From NCBI GenBank assembly GCA_021298355.1, contig JAJTEH010000002.1:186001-250000 (forward strand): DNA of 64,000 nt, given 5' to 3'. Shown piece after piece: positions 26,807 through 37,600 of this stretch. Each line of letters begins with the position of its first letter. Position 1 is the first letter of the stretch. The notes below the pieces were generated by a model. It was not told the origin of the DNA. It ran no database searches and saw nothing but the letters and a program-made list of their open reading frames with translations. This stretch comes from Flammeovirgaceae bacterium. GTDB taxonomy: Bacteria > Bacteroidota > Bacteroidia > Cytophagales > Cyclobacteriaceae. The translations under genes were made by a program, and so were the position numbers.

Positions 26807-27163
26807 ATGAAGATTGGAGAATTTTTGGCGTTGAAGCGAAGACAACTAGGATTATCTCAAAAACAGCTAGCATCCTTGTCGGGTATTAATTATGTTCAGA
26901 TCAATCGCTATGAAAAAAATGTTTCTGCACCAACGAAGAGTACTATGGAGAAGCTAGCAGTCAGCTTAAAGATTCCTAAGCATATATTATTTAATGACAC
27001 AAATTATATCCAAAAAGAAATACTACGACACGAGATAGATACAATTATCAGTTTTGATATTCCTGATAAAGAATTAAGAGCATTAAGAGAATTGACAGGA
27101 ATCATCTTAGACAACTTGAAAAAAGTTAATAAAAAGGTTGATAACTTTTACACTAATCAATAA
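26807..27163 (+). CDS. XRE-family helix-turn-helix regulator
   Basis: A 118-residue protein whose residues 1-60 form a Cro/CI-type HTH (IGEFLALKRRQLGLSQKQLA, INYVQINRYEKNVSAPT). The C-terminal helical tail is probably for dimerisation. It is divergent from the recombinase operon, with two palindromes in the 220-nt intergenic region, which points to control of its own expression and that of the recombinases. It converges with a second small XRE gene, leaving a 1-nt gap. Confidence 0.88.
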   Translation: MKIGEFLALKRRQLGLSQKQLASLSGINYVQINRYEKNVSAPTKSTMEKLAVSLKIPKHILFNDTNYIQKEILRHEIDTIISFDIPDKELRALRELTGIILDNLKKVNKKVDNFYTNQ

Positions 27164-27164
27164 T

Positions 27165-27392
27165 TTAATCAAAATCAAATAAATCCCTCATATGGAGTTT
27201 CAAAGCTCGGGCCAGTATTCGTAAACTACTAATTGTAGGACTTCTCTCTCCTCTTTCAAATCTTCCTATTTGACTCAAAGGAAAACCACAACGAAAAGCT
27301 AGTTCCTCCTGCGATAGTTTCTTATGAAGCCTTAATTGCTTTAAATGGTTTCCAAACTTTTTAATGTATTCTTTGTCTCTTGACTTTAGCAC
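27165..27392 (-). CDS. Small XRE-family helix-turn-helix regulator
   Basis: A 75-residue single-domain HTH protein (FGNHLKQLRLHKKLSQEELA, FPLSQIGRFERGERSPTISS). Proteins of this size resemble controller (C) proteins of restriction-modification systems and also phage or element repressors. A 22-bp perfect palindrome lies 31 nt upstream, between this gene and a divergent 296-codon gene. With a type I RM operon about 1.2 kb away, control of cargo timing is possible; this is an inference. Confidence 0.85.
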   Translation of the reverse strand: MLKSRDKEYIKKFGNHLKQLRLHKKLSQEELAFRCGFPLSQIGRFERGERSPTISSLRILARALKLHMRDLFDFD

Positions 27393-27422
27393 AATGAAAA
27401 GTCAGGAATTCGTAATTAAATT

Positions 27423-27444
27423 ATTAGAGCCAATTGGCTCTAAT
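27423..27444. promoter_or_regulatory. 22-bp perfect palindrome, likely operator
   Basis: Arms ATTAGAGCCAA / TTGGCTCTAAT abut with no spacer. It sits in the 75-nt divergent region between the small XRE gene and the 296-aa gene. Probably bound by the XRE protein. Confidence 0.6.
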
Positions 27445-27467
27445 TTTTATTTCTACTAGATTACAGT

Positions 27468-28358
27468 ATGAAATATACTATAAGGCAAGTTAAGAATGCA
27501 TTGGTGGAAGCTTCTTTTCACAATAAGAGAAAGGAGACTGTATTTATAGAATTTAAAGAAAGTCTGATTCTGCATTTTTTAAAATCAAACTATTTTAACT
27601 TTGGTAAGCAATATTATAATCCAATTGGTGACTTAGCCAAAATTTTAGAACCAGATTATACTTTTTATTTTGAATGTCTATACAATATTCAAACTAAGTT
27701 GCAACTTAGTTTTGAAGAAAACCCACCTGATGTATTAGTAACTTTAGCAATACGTGATTATCCTTATGATTTGGTTCACGAAATAAAAAAGACAGCCAAC
27801 AGCTCAAAAACTGATCTCGATTACATAATCACTATTTCTGACCTAATTCAATTTTTACCTTGGAACATTCTTGTAAATGATATTGACTTTAACAGGAGTG
27901 TTAGTCTTGATGAAGCAACTTCAGTATGGGAAGAGTTGATTTTAAATGATATCCTTCATTACTTCAAGTGTAAGATAAGAAAACACATAGAAGGTCCAGC
28001 CATTATAGATCAAACCACCTTTCTTTTTTTTAAAGGCCTAGTTCATAAATTAACACCTGGTCAGATTTTTTATTTGATTGATTTAAAAATGGAAAAAGCT
28101 CACCAAACTTTGATTAAAAACTTTTATTTCCAAGGAAACTTAGGGAGATTATGTAAAGAGGAAATTGAACTAGAAATTCAAAATTGTATGCATAATAAAC
28201 AACCCATCATATCTTTAGAAAAAAGGCCACTTGAATTTCCTGTCCCCATTTTACAAGACTTCTTCTTTATGAGTTGTTTCAAAGAACCTTTCAATCCTTT
28301 TCATTATACAGTTATGTTTTCGAATTCAACGAATAAAAGTGTTTCAAGACAAGAATAA
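27468..28358 (+). CDS. Unknown element protein (296 aa)
   Basis: I do not recognise this protein. It is 296 residues, rich in Phe, Leu, Ile and Lys, without a signal peptide or clear membrane segment and predicted largely helical. It has a charged central region (IKKTANSSKTDLDYIITIS) and a C-terminal section with KMEKAHQTLIKNFYFQGN. Codon use is as AT-rich as the rest of the element. Divergent from the small XRE regulator with a shared palindrome, it may be the controlled partner of that regulator. Its role (regulator, mobility factor or cargo) is open. Confidence 0.55.
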   Translation: MKYTIRQVKNALVEASFHNKRKETVFIEFKESLILHFLKSNYFNFGKQYYNPIGDLAKILEPDYTFYFECLYNIQTKLQLSFEENPPDVLVTLAIRDYPYDLVHEIKKTANSSKTDLDYIITISDLIQFLPWNILVNDIDFNRSVSLDEATSVWEELILNDILHYFKCKIRKHIEGPAIIDQTTFLFFKGLVHKLTPGQIFYLIDLKMEKAHQTLIKNFYFQGNLGRLCKEEIELEIQNCMHNKQPIISLEKRPLEFPVPILQDFFFMSCFKEPFNPFHYTVMFSNSTNKSVSRQE

Positions 28359-28494
28359 ATGGCAAACGGAAAGTTTAATTAGAATCTTTCCTTCATCAAT
28401 TTAGATTCAATTAATTAATCTTAATCTCATCTCTTTTTTATTTTAAGTAGAGCTTATTATGTAAAATTTAGTTCAATAATATCTCTAGAAATGT

Positions 28495-28519
28495 AGCCTT
28501 TTACTATAAATAAAAGGCT
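28495..28519. repeat. Inverted repeat upstream of hsdM
   Basis: 9-bp arms AGCCTTTTA / TAAAAGGCT with a 7-nt loop, 51 nt before the hsdM ATG. The following T tract is weak, so it could be a terminator for the 296-aa gene or a regulatory site for the RM operon. Confidence 0.4.
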
Positions 28520-28570
28520 TCTGTAAAATTTCATTTTCATTTGTAAATTGACATTTTATTGTAAATTGAA

Positions 28571-30133
28571 ATGTCGAAGGATAAAATAATCTCGAAGAAA
28601 GTGCAGCTAAAGCAAGAAGAACCTTTAGAGAAACAACTCTGGAAAGCAGCAGACAAACTCCGTAAGAATATTGATGCTGCCGAATACAAGCATATTGTTT
28701 TAGGTTTAATCTTCCTGAAATATATCTCTGATGCTTTTGAAGAACTATATGCAAAACTAAAAGCAGACGAAGCAACTGGAGCTGACCCCGAAGACAAGGA
28801 TGAATACAAAGCAGAAAATGTATTCTTTGTTCCGCAGGAAGCAAGATGGACTTACTTGCAATCTAAAGCGAAACAACCAGAAATTGGAAAGCTAGTTGAT
28901 GAGGCGATGGATGCGATAGAGAGAGAAAATCCCAAAGAGTTAAGGGGCGTTCTTCCTAAAGTATTTGCTCGACAAAATCTTGACCCGACAAGTTTAGGTG
29001 AACTCATCGACTTAGTTGGAAACATTGCCTTAGGTGATGCCAAAGCCAGAAGTGCCGATGTGCTTGGACATGTTTTTGAATATTTCCTGGGTGAGTTTGC
29101 CCTTGCTGAAGGGAAGAAAGGTGGACAGTTCTACACACCAAGAAGCGTTGTAGAATTATTGGTTGAAATGTTGGAGCCCTATAAAGGAAGAGTATTTGAC
29201 CCATGTTGTGGTTCGGGTGGCATGTTTGTACAAAGTTTAAAATTTGTAGATAGCCATGCCGGACGTGTGAATGACATTTCTATTTATGGACAAGAGAGCA
29301 ACCAAACTACTTGGCGTTTGGCTAAGATGAATTTGGCTATTCGTGGCATTGATAGCTCACAAGTGAAATGGAACAACGAAGGTTCATTTTTAAACGATGC
29401 ACACAAAGACCTGAAAGCCGATTACATCATTGCTAATCCACCGTTTAACGTGAGTGATTGGGGCGGTGATTTAATGCGAAACGATGGACGTTGGCAATAC
29501 GGTACACCACCCACTGGCAACGCCAACTTTGCCTGGATGCAACATTTCATTTACCACTTAGCACCTAGCGGACAGGCTGGTGTAGTGTTGGCAAAAGGTG
29601 CATTGACTTCTAAAACATCTGGTGAAGGCGATATAAGAAAAGCCTTAGTTGATAACGGTTTTATTGATTGCATTGTAAACCTGCCAGCCAAGTTATTTTT
29701 AAATACACAAATACCTGCGGCCTTATGGTTTATGAGCCGCAACCGTAAAAACGGAAAGTTCCGTGACCGCAGTAACGAAATATTATTTATTGATGCCCGA
29801 AACTTGGGACATTTGATTAACCGCAGAACTCGCGAACTTTCTCAGGAAGACATTGATAAAATTACGAGCACTTACCACAATTGGAGAAACCTTAACGGCA
29901 GTTATGAAGACATTGCGGGCTTTTGTGCCTCAGCTCCGATAAGCAAAGTAAAAGAATTAGACTATGTGCTTACACCTGGCCGTTATGTTGGCTTACCTGA
30001 TGAAGAAGACGACTTCAATTTTGCAGAACGCTTTACCAGCTTGAAAGCAGAATTGGAAGCCCAGCTACAAGAAGAAGCCCAACTCAATGAAACTATTGCT
30101 GCTAACCTTTTAAAGATTAAAATCAATGAGTGA
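28571..30133 (+). CDS. hsdM: Type I restriction-modification methyltransferase subunit
   Basis: N6-adenine methyltransferase subunit of a type I RM system; with HsdS it methylates the recognition site. The 520 residues contain the HsdM N-terminal helical domain ([16 protein letters not shown], about 20-150). The SAM-binding motif I is in [15 protein letters not shown] (about 210-225) and catalytic motif IV NPPF in [15 protein letters not shown] (about 289). Length is normal. It is the first gene of a rightward six-gene operon and overlaps hsdS by 8 nt. Confidence 0.97.
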   Translation: MSKDKIISKKVQLKQEEPLEKQLWKAADKLRKNIDAAEYKHIVLGLIFLKYISDAFEELYAKLKADEATGADPEDKDEYKAENVFFVPQEARWTYLQSKAKQPEIGKLVDEAMDAIERENPKELRGVLPKVFARQNLDPTSLGELIDLVGNIALGDAKARSADVLGHVFEYFLGEFALAEGKKGGQFYTPRSVVELLVEMLEPYKGRVFDPCCGSGGMFVQSLKFVDSHAGRVNDISIYGQESNQTTWRLAKMNLAIRGIDSSQVKWNNEGSFLNDAHKDLKADYIIANPPFNVSDWGGDLMRNDGRWQYGTPPTGNANFAWMQHFIYHLAPSGQAGVVLAKGALTSKTSGEGDIRKALVDNGFIDCIVNLPAKLFLNTQIPAALWFMSRNRKNGKFRDRSNEILFIDARNLGHLINRRTRELSQEDIDKITSTYHNWRNLNGSYEDIAGFCASAPISKVKELDYVLTPGRYVGLPDEEDDFNFAERFTSLKAELEAQLQEEAQLNETIAANLLKIKINE

Positions 30134-31292
30134 GTGGAAGGAATATAAGTTGGGTGATATTGCAGATGTAGTATCAGAAAGAGTTAGCATTTCAAAGGCA
30201 ACTCTGGATAATTATATTTCTACCGAAAATATGATAAATGATTTCGGAGGAGTTACTAAAGCTGAGAAATTGCCTATTGCGACTTCTGTAAATAGTTTTA
30301 ATCAGAATGATACTTTATTCTCAAATATCAGAACATACTTCAAAAAGGTTTGGTTATCAAAGTTTAATGGTACAGTTTCACCTGATGTTCTTGTATTTAG
30401 AGCAAGAGAAAATAAATGTATTAGTGCACATCTTTATTATTCGCTCTGTAACCCAGATTTTACAGAGTATTCAGTCTTGACATCTAAGGGTGCAAAGATG
30501 CCAAGAGGAGATAAAGACGCACTTCTAAATTTTATCATTTCTCTACCCTCACTCCCCGAACAAACCGGCATTGCCTCCATCCTCAGCAGTTTAGACGACA
30601 AAATAGAACTGCTGCACCGCCAAAACGCCACTTTAGAAAAAATGGCGGAAACACTTTTTAGGCAGTGGTTTGTGGAGGAAGCAAAGGAGGAGTGGGAGGA
30701 AAAATCATTAGGAGAACTACTTACTATTACCTCCAGTAAACGAATATTTTATTCAGAATATGTTTCATCTGGAATCCCTTTTTATAGAAGTAAGGAAATA
30801 ATTGAATTGAGAAATACTGGTTCAACTGCAAGCGAACTCTACATTTCAAATGAAAGGTTTGATGAAATTGATTCAAAATTTGGTTCACCAAAAGAAGGCG
30901 ATATTTTAATGACTTCAGTTGGCACATTGGGAGTAGCCTATCGAGTAAAAGCAAATGATAAGTTTTACTTTAAAGATGGAAATTTAACTTGGTTTAAAGA
31001 TTTTAAAGGATTGCCAAGTTCAATAATTTATCTATGGCTTATATCAAAAATTGGTCAAGAAGAATTGTCAGCTATTACTATTGGCAGCACACAACAAGCA
31101 CTAACAATTGAAGGACTAAAGAGTATAAGTTTTAAAATACCTCCAAAGGAAATAGTTTCTACTTGTGAAAAACAATTTGACGACATTATTTCAAAAATAG
31201 ACTCTAATCAAACCCAAATCCGCACCCTCACTGCCTTGCGAGATACTTTGTTGCCGAAGTTGATTAGTGGGGAAGTAAGAGTAAATTTGTAA
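30126..31292 (+). CDS. hsdS: Type I restriction-modification specificity subunit
   Basis: DNA-recognition subunit, 388 residues with two target recognition domains (about 1-135 and 195-335). They are separated by the conserved helical spacer with [20 protein letters not shown] and followed by the second conserved helix ([20 protein letters not shown] ending LISGEVRV). Both halves contain the PLP/IPPKEI-type motif before the helix, so the bipartite sequence is recognised by two TRDs. The two TRDs differ, as expected. It overlaps hsdM by 8 nt and is followed after 11 nt by the DUF262 gene, not by hsdR as is usual. Confidence 0.95.
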   Translation: MSEWKEYKLGDIADVVSERVSISKATLDNYISTENMINDFGGVTKAEKLPIATSVNSFNQNDTLFSNIRTYFKKVWLSKFNGTVSPDVLVFRARENKCISAHLYYSLCNPDFTEYSVLTSKGAKMPRGDKDALLNFIISLPSLPEQTGIASILSSLDDKIELLHRQNATLEKMAETLFRQWFVEEAKEEWEEKSLGELLTITSSKRIFYSEYVSSGIPFYRSKEIIELRNTGSTASELYISNERFDEIDSKFGSPKEGDILMTSVGTLGVAYRVKANDKFYFKDGNLTWFKDFKGLPSSIIYLWLISKIGQEELSAITIGSTQQALTIEGLKSISFKIPPKEIVSTCEKQFDDIISKIDSNQTQIRTLTALRDTLLPKLISGEVRVNL

Positions 31293-31303
31293 TTTAGAAT
31301 ATT

Positions 31304-32695
31304 ATGGCATCTAACTATTTGGACATAAACATCAAAGTCAATGAAACAGAAGAAATGCTTCTTCGCTTAAAAATTGACGAATCAAAAGCTGCAGACGGTA
31401 TAGTAGTGTTTGATTTTGCATCTGTTACTGATGGTCAAAAATTACTTAAACTGCAGTTGGAAAATGACAAACTTACAGTTTTAGATAAAGCAACTGAGTT
31501 AAAAGTAGATATTGAACAACTCAAAGAATTGCTGGAAGAGTTTTTAGTTCAATCGAATCCTAATCAGCAATTCGGTTCAGAAGATACAGAAACCGAAGAA
31601 GAAGATGACGAAACGCCTTATGACCCTGATAAAATCAGGGTTGACACCAAGAACTTTTCTTTACATCAAATATACGATATGATAAAAAGAGAAGATATTA
31701 ATCTAACTCCCGACTTTCAAAGAAACCTTGTTTGGGATAATCAAAGAAAATCCCGCCTTATAGAATCAATCTTGATGAGAATTCCTTTACCAATGTTCTA
31801 CTTTGCCCAAGATGATGAAGGAAGAATATCAGTAGTTGATGGATTACAGCGACTAAGCACCATAAGAGATTTTATGGACAACAAATTTCAACTCCGCAAA
31901 CTTGAATATTTGGGTGAAAAATGTGATGGCAAAGTTTATACTCATAAAGAACCTAAAAAAGCGATTGACGCAAAATACTATCGTTGGTTCAATATGACAC
32001 AAATAACGGTGAATGTCATTGACCCTTCTTCTCCTTTCAAATTGAAATATGATATTTTCAGAAGAATCAACACTGGCGGACAACCATTGAATGCACAGGA
32101 AATTAGAAACTGTTTATCAAGTGACGAACTTCGAAAAGCACTGCGTGAAATGGCAAATCTTCCTAGTTTCAAAGAAGCAACAGGTTATAGCATTAAAGAT
32201 GTGCGAATGGAAGCACAAGAATTGGCTTTGCGTTTTATAATGTTTCATCGAAAATATTCAACTGATAAAACTTTGAATAATTACAGTGGAAATATTGAAT
32301 CAGAACTAAACACTTTAACTGAAACTCTGAGTAAAGACAAAAAATTCGATTATTCACATTACATCAATCTTTTCGACAATGCTATGAAAAATGCTCATCA
32401 TTTATTCGGAAGATATTCATTCAGAAAATGTAAAGTTGAACATATCAATTCCCACGCATACAGACAGCTAATCAACAAAGCACTTTTTGTTAGTTGGGGT
32501 GTATTGTTAAGCGAATTAGACCATAACAAAATTTCTTCATCCAATAATTTTGAATCATTTGCAATGCCATTGGCAGAGAAAGTAACTAATGAAAATGAGT
32601 TGTTCTTATTTCTATCATATAGCACTAACTCAAAGGCAAATATTCAGGCTGCATTTAAGTCAGCAGAACAATTAATCAGCAAAAATTTGAAGTAA
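31304..32695 (+). CDS. DUF262 (GmrS/ParB-like) protein inserted in the RM operon
   Basis: A 463-residue protein. Residues about 1-110 are an acidic N-terminal region; about 120-260 is a DUF262 domain with PDFQRNLVWD, LIESILMRIPLPMFYF and the signature VVDGLQRLSTI, plus FRRINTGGQPLN. In GmrSD-type enzymes DUF262 is a ParB-like NTP-dependent nuclease module that acts on modified phage DNA. The HNH (DUF1524) part is absent here. Its stop overlaps the ATPase ATG (TAATG), so the two are coupled. DUF262 genes (called rloF in Campylobacter) are known to sit in type I RM loci. Confidence 0.85.
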   Translation: MASNYLDINIKVNETEEMLLRLKIDESKAADGIVVFDFASVTDGQKLLKLQLENDKLTVLDKATELKVDIEQLKELLEEFLVQSNPNQQFGSEDTETEEEDDETPYDPDKIRVDTKNFSLHQIYDMIKREDINLTPDFQRNLVWDNQRKSRLIESILMRIPLPMFYFAQDDEGRISVVDGLQRLSTIRDFMDNKFQLRKLEYLGEKCDGKVYTHKEPKKAIDAKYYRWFNMTQITVNVIDPSSPFKLKYDIFRRINTGGQPLNAQEIRNCLSSDELRKALREMANLPSFKEATGYSIKDVRMEAQELALRFIMFHRKYSTDKTLNNYSGNIESELNTLTETLSKDKKFDYSHYINLFDNAMKNAHHLFGRYSFRKCKVEHINSHAYRQLINKALFVSWGVLLSELDHNKISSSNNFESFAMPLAEKVTNENELFLFLSYSTNSKANIQAAFKSAEQLISKNLK

Positions 32696-33828
32696 TGAAT
32701 CACTTAAAAATAAATCAGTTCAAATGTTTTGTTGACGCTGATATAAATATCAATCAACTTACAGTAATGGCAGGTGCAAATGGCAATGGCAAAAGTACCG
32801 CAATTCAAGCATTACTCTATTTTAGAAGAACCATCGAGCATTGTGGAGAATGGATAAACGGAGAATACCAACTGAATAAGATAAATGGGTTAAACGTTCA
32901 GCTTAATGGAGCATATTGTTTAGCTCTCGGGAACAGCAGTTTTGTCTTGAATAGAAATGCTGAATTAAATAAAATTACCATTGGTCTATTCAATGAAAAG
33001 GAAGAAGTAACTGTAAGTTATGATGTAGACAACAGAGATGCTAAACTTTATTTGACACCCAACAGAATCAATAAAACTGATGTTGCTAATTTTCCGATTT
33101 TCAAACAAGAGTTTTATTACTTAAATGCTGAACGATTTGGTCCGAGAATTAATCAACAGTTACAATTTTTTGATTATCCAAATGCTGGCTGGCAAGGTGA
33201 AACAACAGCCCAATTAATCGGATTAGAGAATGGCTATTTTAAAATTGAAAATGAAAGAAGATTTAGCGAAACACAAACTAATTTTCTTAAAGACCAAGTA
33301 AACAACTGGCTTGACTTCATAATGAAAGGAGTAAAAGTTAGAGTTGAAACAAGCCCAAATACATTGACGGCACAAGTGTTAATTGAAAATCAATTTACTA
33401 TTTCAGACCCAACTCTTTCAACTAATTTAGGTTTTGGAATTAGCTATATTCTACCAATTATAGCAACCGGCTTAACTGCCAAAAAAGGTAGTTATTTTGT
33501 TATTGAAAATCCAGAAGCCCACTTGCATCCATCTGCCCAATCAAGAGTAGGCAGATTTTTAGCTATGGTAGCAAGTTCAGGATTAAATGTAATTATAGAA
33601 ACACACAGCGACCATTTGATTAATGGTCTTCAAATAGCTGTTGCAGAGAAGAAGATTTCTAATAACGCTGTTACAATAAACTTTTTCAGTCATAAAGAAA
33701 AAAGCATTCAACCTGATGTTCAACCAATTTCAATTACAGAAAAGGGAGAGCTGACTGATTGGCCAAGTGGCTTTTTTGACCAAACTCAAATTGATTTTGC
33801 TGACCTATTTAACTTAAGGAAAGGATGA
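32695..33828 (+). CDS. DUF3696-type AAA/ABC ATPase in the RM operon
   Basis: A 377-residue SMC/ABC-like ATPase with Walker A GANGNGKST (about residues 27-35), Walker B/D-loop in YFVIENPEAHLHPSAQ, the H-loop ETHSDH, and a C-terminal DUF3696-like tail (GELTDWPSGFFDQTQIDFADL). Such ATPases partner with effector nucleases in defence loci. It is translationally coupled upstream to the DUF262 gene (1-nt overlap) and downstream to the 271-aa gene (ATGA overlap). A DUF3696 ATPase plus DUF262 protein is, from memory, part of the three-gene anti-phage system named Menshen; I could not verify the match. Confidence 0.85.
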   Translation: MNHLKINQFKCFVDADININQLTVMAGANGNGKSTAIQALLYFRRTIEHCGEWINGEYQLNKINGLNVQLNGAYCLALGNSSFVLNRNAELNKITIGLFNEKEEVTVSYDVDNRDAKLYLTPNRINKTDVANFPIFKQEFYYLNAERFGPRINQQLQFFDYPNAGWQGETTAQLIGLENGYFKIENERRFSETQTNFLKDQVNNWLDFIMKGVKVRVETSPNTLTAQVLIENQFTISDPTLSTNLGFGISYILPIIATGLTAKKGSYFVIENPEAHLHPSAQSRVGRFLAMVASSGLNVIIETHSDHLINGLQIAVAEKKISNNAVTINFFSHKEKSIQPDVQPISITEKGELTDWPSGFFDQTQIDFADLFNLRKG

Positions 33829-34640
33829 ACAACTTTTTTCTATTCAAAGATGCCTTAAATACAGCAACACTTGGAGATTTTGAAAACGGTATCAAATCAC
33901 TAAATGACGTTGTTGCAAAAAGAAATACACAGACTGATAATCTTATTCGGTATGAAGATTTCTGGATGCAAAGTTGCGTTCACGGAGTTTTTTATGAATT
34001 ACCGTTAAGTCTTAACAATGAGTATAAGGGATTAATTGTTAAGTTATTTAATTCATTTTCTCCAATTGCATTTGATATACCCAACGGAGGTGATTTTGAT
34101 ATTCTTTACAATAATGACTGTAACGGTTTTAAAGGGTTTGACTTTACACCAACGGCAATACATCAAAGCAGGCAAATAACAGATTTAGTTAGTTTCAATC
34201 AGTTTAAACTTAATTGTGCGAATCAAGTTGCTTACAATTCAATTCAAAACTATTGGGATAATAGAAATATTCTTTTTCCAAACCTTATTTTTTGTGAAAG
34301 AGTATTTGAGCAAATTCGGCATCTTTCTGTAAATGATGACCGTTTTGGATTAATAGACCAAAAGCTTAAACGACTTAACTCATTTACAGGAACCTGGCAA
34401 CACGGTAATTATGATTACGCAAATTTGGGATTGGATAATTCCCCTGATACTCCTACACGTATATCTAAAACACTTGCATTAAGAACTTTCAATTGTCCAG
34501 GCATTGGAGACCGTGTATTTAGCCTTCATATTAAATGGTATTTTGGTGGTGAACCTTTTAGATTGTATTACTTCCCAAATGATGCTAATAGAAAAGTTTA
34601 TGTCGGCTATATAGGCCCAAAAGATGATATTGGATTTTAA
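33825..34640 (+). CDS. Unknown protein coupled to the DUF262/DUF3696 pair
   Basis: A 271-residue soluble protein with no domain I can name. The C-terminal half has a compact pattern including FTGTWQHGNYDYANLGLDN, ISKTLALRTFNCPGIG and RVFSLHIKWYFGGEPFRLYY, with conserved-looking His, Trp and Asp residues. It overlaps the ATPase by 4 nt and hsdR by 1 nt (TAATG), so all three foreign genes and hsdR form one coupled unit. It is a candidate third component (sensor or effector) of the embedded module. Confidence 0.6.
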   Translation: MNNFFLFKDALNTATLGDFENGIKSLNDVVAKRNTQTDNLIRYEDFWMQSCVHGVFYELPLSLNNEYKGLIVKLFNSFSPIAFDIPNGGDFDILYNNDCNGFKGFDFTPTAIHQSRQITDLVSFNQFKLNCANQVAYNSIQNYWDNRNILFPNLIFCERVFEQIRHLSVNDDRFGLIDQKLKRLNSFTGTWQHGNYDYANLGLDNSPDTPTRISKTLALRTFNCPGIGDRVFSLHIKWYFGGEPFRLYYFPNDANRKVYVGYIGPKDDIGF

Positions 34641-37600
34641 TGTCTCGAATTACTGAAAATATTATAGAATCCTTCGCCATCGAATTGCTCAATAAACTCG
34701 GTTATGCGTATATCTATGCTCCAGACATTGCCCCTGATTCAGAAAATCCTGAAAGAGAAACTTTTGAGCAAGTACTTTTGGTTGGCAGGTTACAAAATGC
34801 CATTAAGAAAATCAACCCAAGCATTCCATCTGCTGCCCAAGCTGAAGCCATCAAAGAAATTCTACGTATTGCTTCACCAGAATTGCTTGCTAACAATGAA
34901 ACCTTTCATCGTTTTCTAACCGAAGGTATTCCTGTTTCAAAACGTGTAGATGGAGACGACAGAGGCGACAGAGTTTGGTTAATTGATTTTAAGAATCCAC
35001 ATAACAATGAGTTTAAAGTTGCTAATCAATTCACCATCATTGAAAACGGAAACAACAAACGACCTGATGTTATCCTTTTTATCAATGGAATTCCTTTGGT
35101 GCTTATTGAACTAAAAAATGCTGCGGGGGATAAAGCCACTATACTTTCTGCTTTTAAACAAGTTGAAACTTATAAAGCCATTATTCCAAGTTTGTTTACC
35201 TACAATGGATTTGTAATTGTCTCTGATGGCTTAGAGGCGAAAGCCGGTACAATATCTTCAGGTTTTAGTCGCTTTATGTCTTGGAAATCGGCAGATGGAA
35301 AAGCTGAAGCATCGCACTTAATTAGTCCACTTGAAACTTTGATTCAAGGGATGTTGAATAAAAAAACTCTCATAGACCTAATTAAGCATTTTATTGTTTT
35401 TGAAAAATCGAAAAAAGAAGATGCAGTAACAGGCATAACAACTATTTCTACTGTTAAAAAGCTCGCTGCCTATCATCAATACTATGCTGTAAATAGAGCA
35501 GTTGAATCAACCTTGAGGGCTTCAGGTTATACAATATCCAACGACACCCAACATAACTTTGCAATGGAAGATCCAAAAAGTTATGGATTACCCGGAGTAA
35601 AGAGTCAACCCATTGGCGATAGAAAAGGTGGTGTTGTATGGCATACACAAGGAAGCGGAAAATCATTATCAATGGTTTTCTATACAGGAAAAATCGTTTT
35701 GGCTTTAGACAATCCGACCATACTTGTCATTTCAGACCGCAACGATTTAGACGACCAACTGTTTGACACGTTTGCAGCTTCCAAACAACTACTAAGACAA
35801 GAACCGGTTCAGGCAGAAGATAGAAACCAATTAAAAGAATTATTAAAAGTGGCTTCGGGTGGAGTAGTATTCGCAACCGTGCAAAAATTTCAACCCGAAG
35901 AAGGTAATGTTTATGAACAGCTCTCTGAAAGAAAAAACATTGTTGTAATAGCAGACGAAGCACACAGAACACAATACGGTTTTAAAGCCAAAACCATTGA
36001 TGCCAAAGACGAAAAGGGTAATGTTGTTGGTAAAAAAATCGTTTACGGTTTTGCTAAATACATGCGTGATGCGTTACCAAACGCAACCTATCTCGGTTTT
36101 ACCGGAACACCTATTGAAAATACAGATGTAAACACACCAGCTGTATTCGGTAACTATGTAGATATATATGACATCGCTCAAGCTGTAGAAGATGGTGCAA
36201 CGGTACGCATATATTATGAAAGTCGGTTGGCGAAAGTGAATTTAAGTGAAGAAGGCAAACAACTGGTTGATGATTTAGATGATGAGTTAGAGCAAGAAGA
36301 TTTAACCAATACACAAAAAGCAAAAGCCAAGTGGACACAATTGGAAGCCTTAGTTGGAAGTGAAAATCGAATTAGAAACATTGCTAAAGATATTGTTACA
36401 CACTTCGGTCAAAGACAAGAAGTTTTTGAAGGTAAAGGAATGATTGTGTGTATGAGCCGCAGAATTGCTGCAGATTTATACCAAGCAATCATTGACTTAA
36501 AACCTGAATGGCATTCTGAAGATTTGAATAAAGGAGCAATAAAGGTAGTCATGACATCATCATCATCGGATGGTCCCAATATTTCAAAACATCATACAAC
36601 AAAAGAACAAAGAAGAACGCTTGCAGAAAGAATGAAAAATCCCGATGACGAATTACAATTGGTAATCGTTCGGGATATGTGGCTAACTGGTTTTGATGCG
36701 CCCAGTATGCACACGCTTTACATTGATAAACCCATGAAGGGACATAATTTAATGCAGGCCATTGCAAGAGTTAACCGAGTTTACAAAGACAAACCGGGAG
36801 GTTTGATTGTGGATTATTTAGGCATTGCAGCAGATTTAAAGAAAGCATTGGCATTTTATTCTGATGCAGGTGGTAAAGGCGACCCAACTATTTTACAAGA
36901 GCAAGCTGTACAGCTGATGTTGGAAAAATTAGAAATTGTTTCTCAGATGTATCATGGCTTTGAATATGAAAATTATTTTGAAGCAGATACATCAAAAAAG
37001 TTATCACTTATACTGGCTGCCGAAGAACATATTTTAGGTTTAGAAGATGGAAAGAAACGTTACATCAACGAAGTAACAGCATTATCAAAAGCCTTTGCCA
37101 TTGCAATACCGCATGACCAGGCAATGGATGCAAAAGATGAAGTTTCGTTTTTCCAAGCTGTGAAAGCAAGGTTGGCAAAATTTGACGGAACAGGTTCAGG
37201 AAAAACAGACGAAGAAATTGAAACAACCATTCGCCAAGTCATTGACAAAGCTTTAGTTTCGGAACAAGTGATTGATGTTTTTGATGCAGCAGGAATCAAG
37301 AAGCCGGACATTTCAATTCTATCCGAAGATTTCTTAATGGAATTGAAAGGAATGGAACATAAAAATGTTGCATTAGAAGTTTTGAAAAAACTCTTGAATG
37401 ACGAAATAAAATCGAGAGCAAAAAAGAACTTGGTAAAGAGCAGGACATTCTTGGAAATGCTCGAAAACTCAATTAAGAAATACCACAACAAAATTCTGAC
37501 TGCAGCCGAAGTAATAGAAGAACTTATCAGTTTGAGCAAAGACATTGTTGACATGGACAATGAAGCCAAACACATGGGATTATCTGACTTTGAATTTGCT

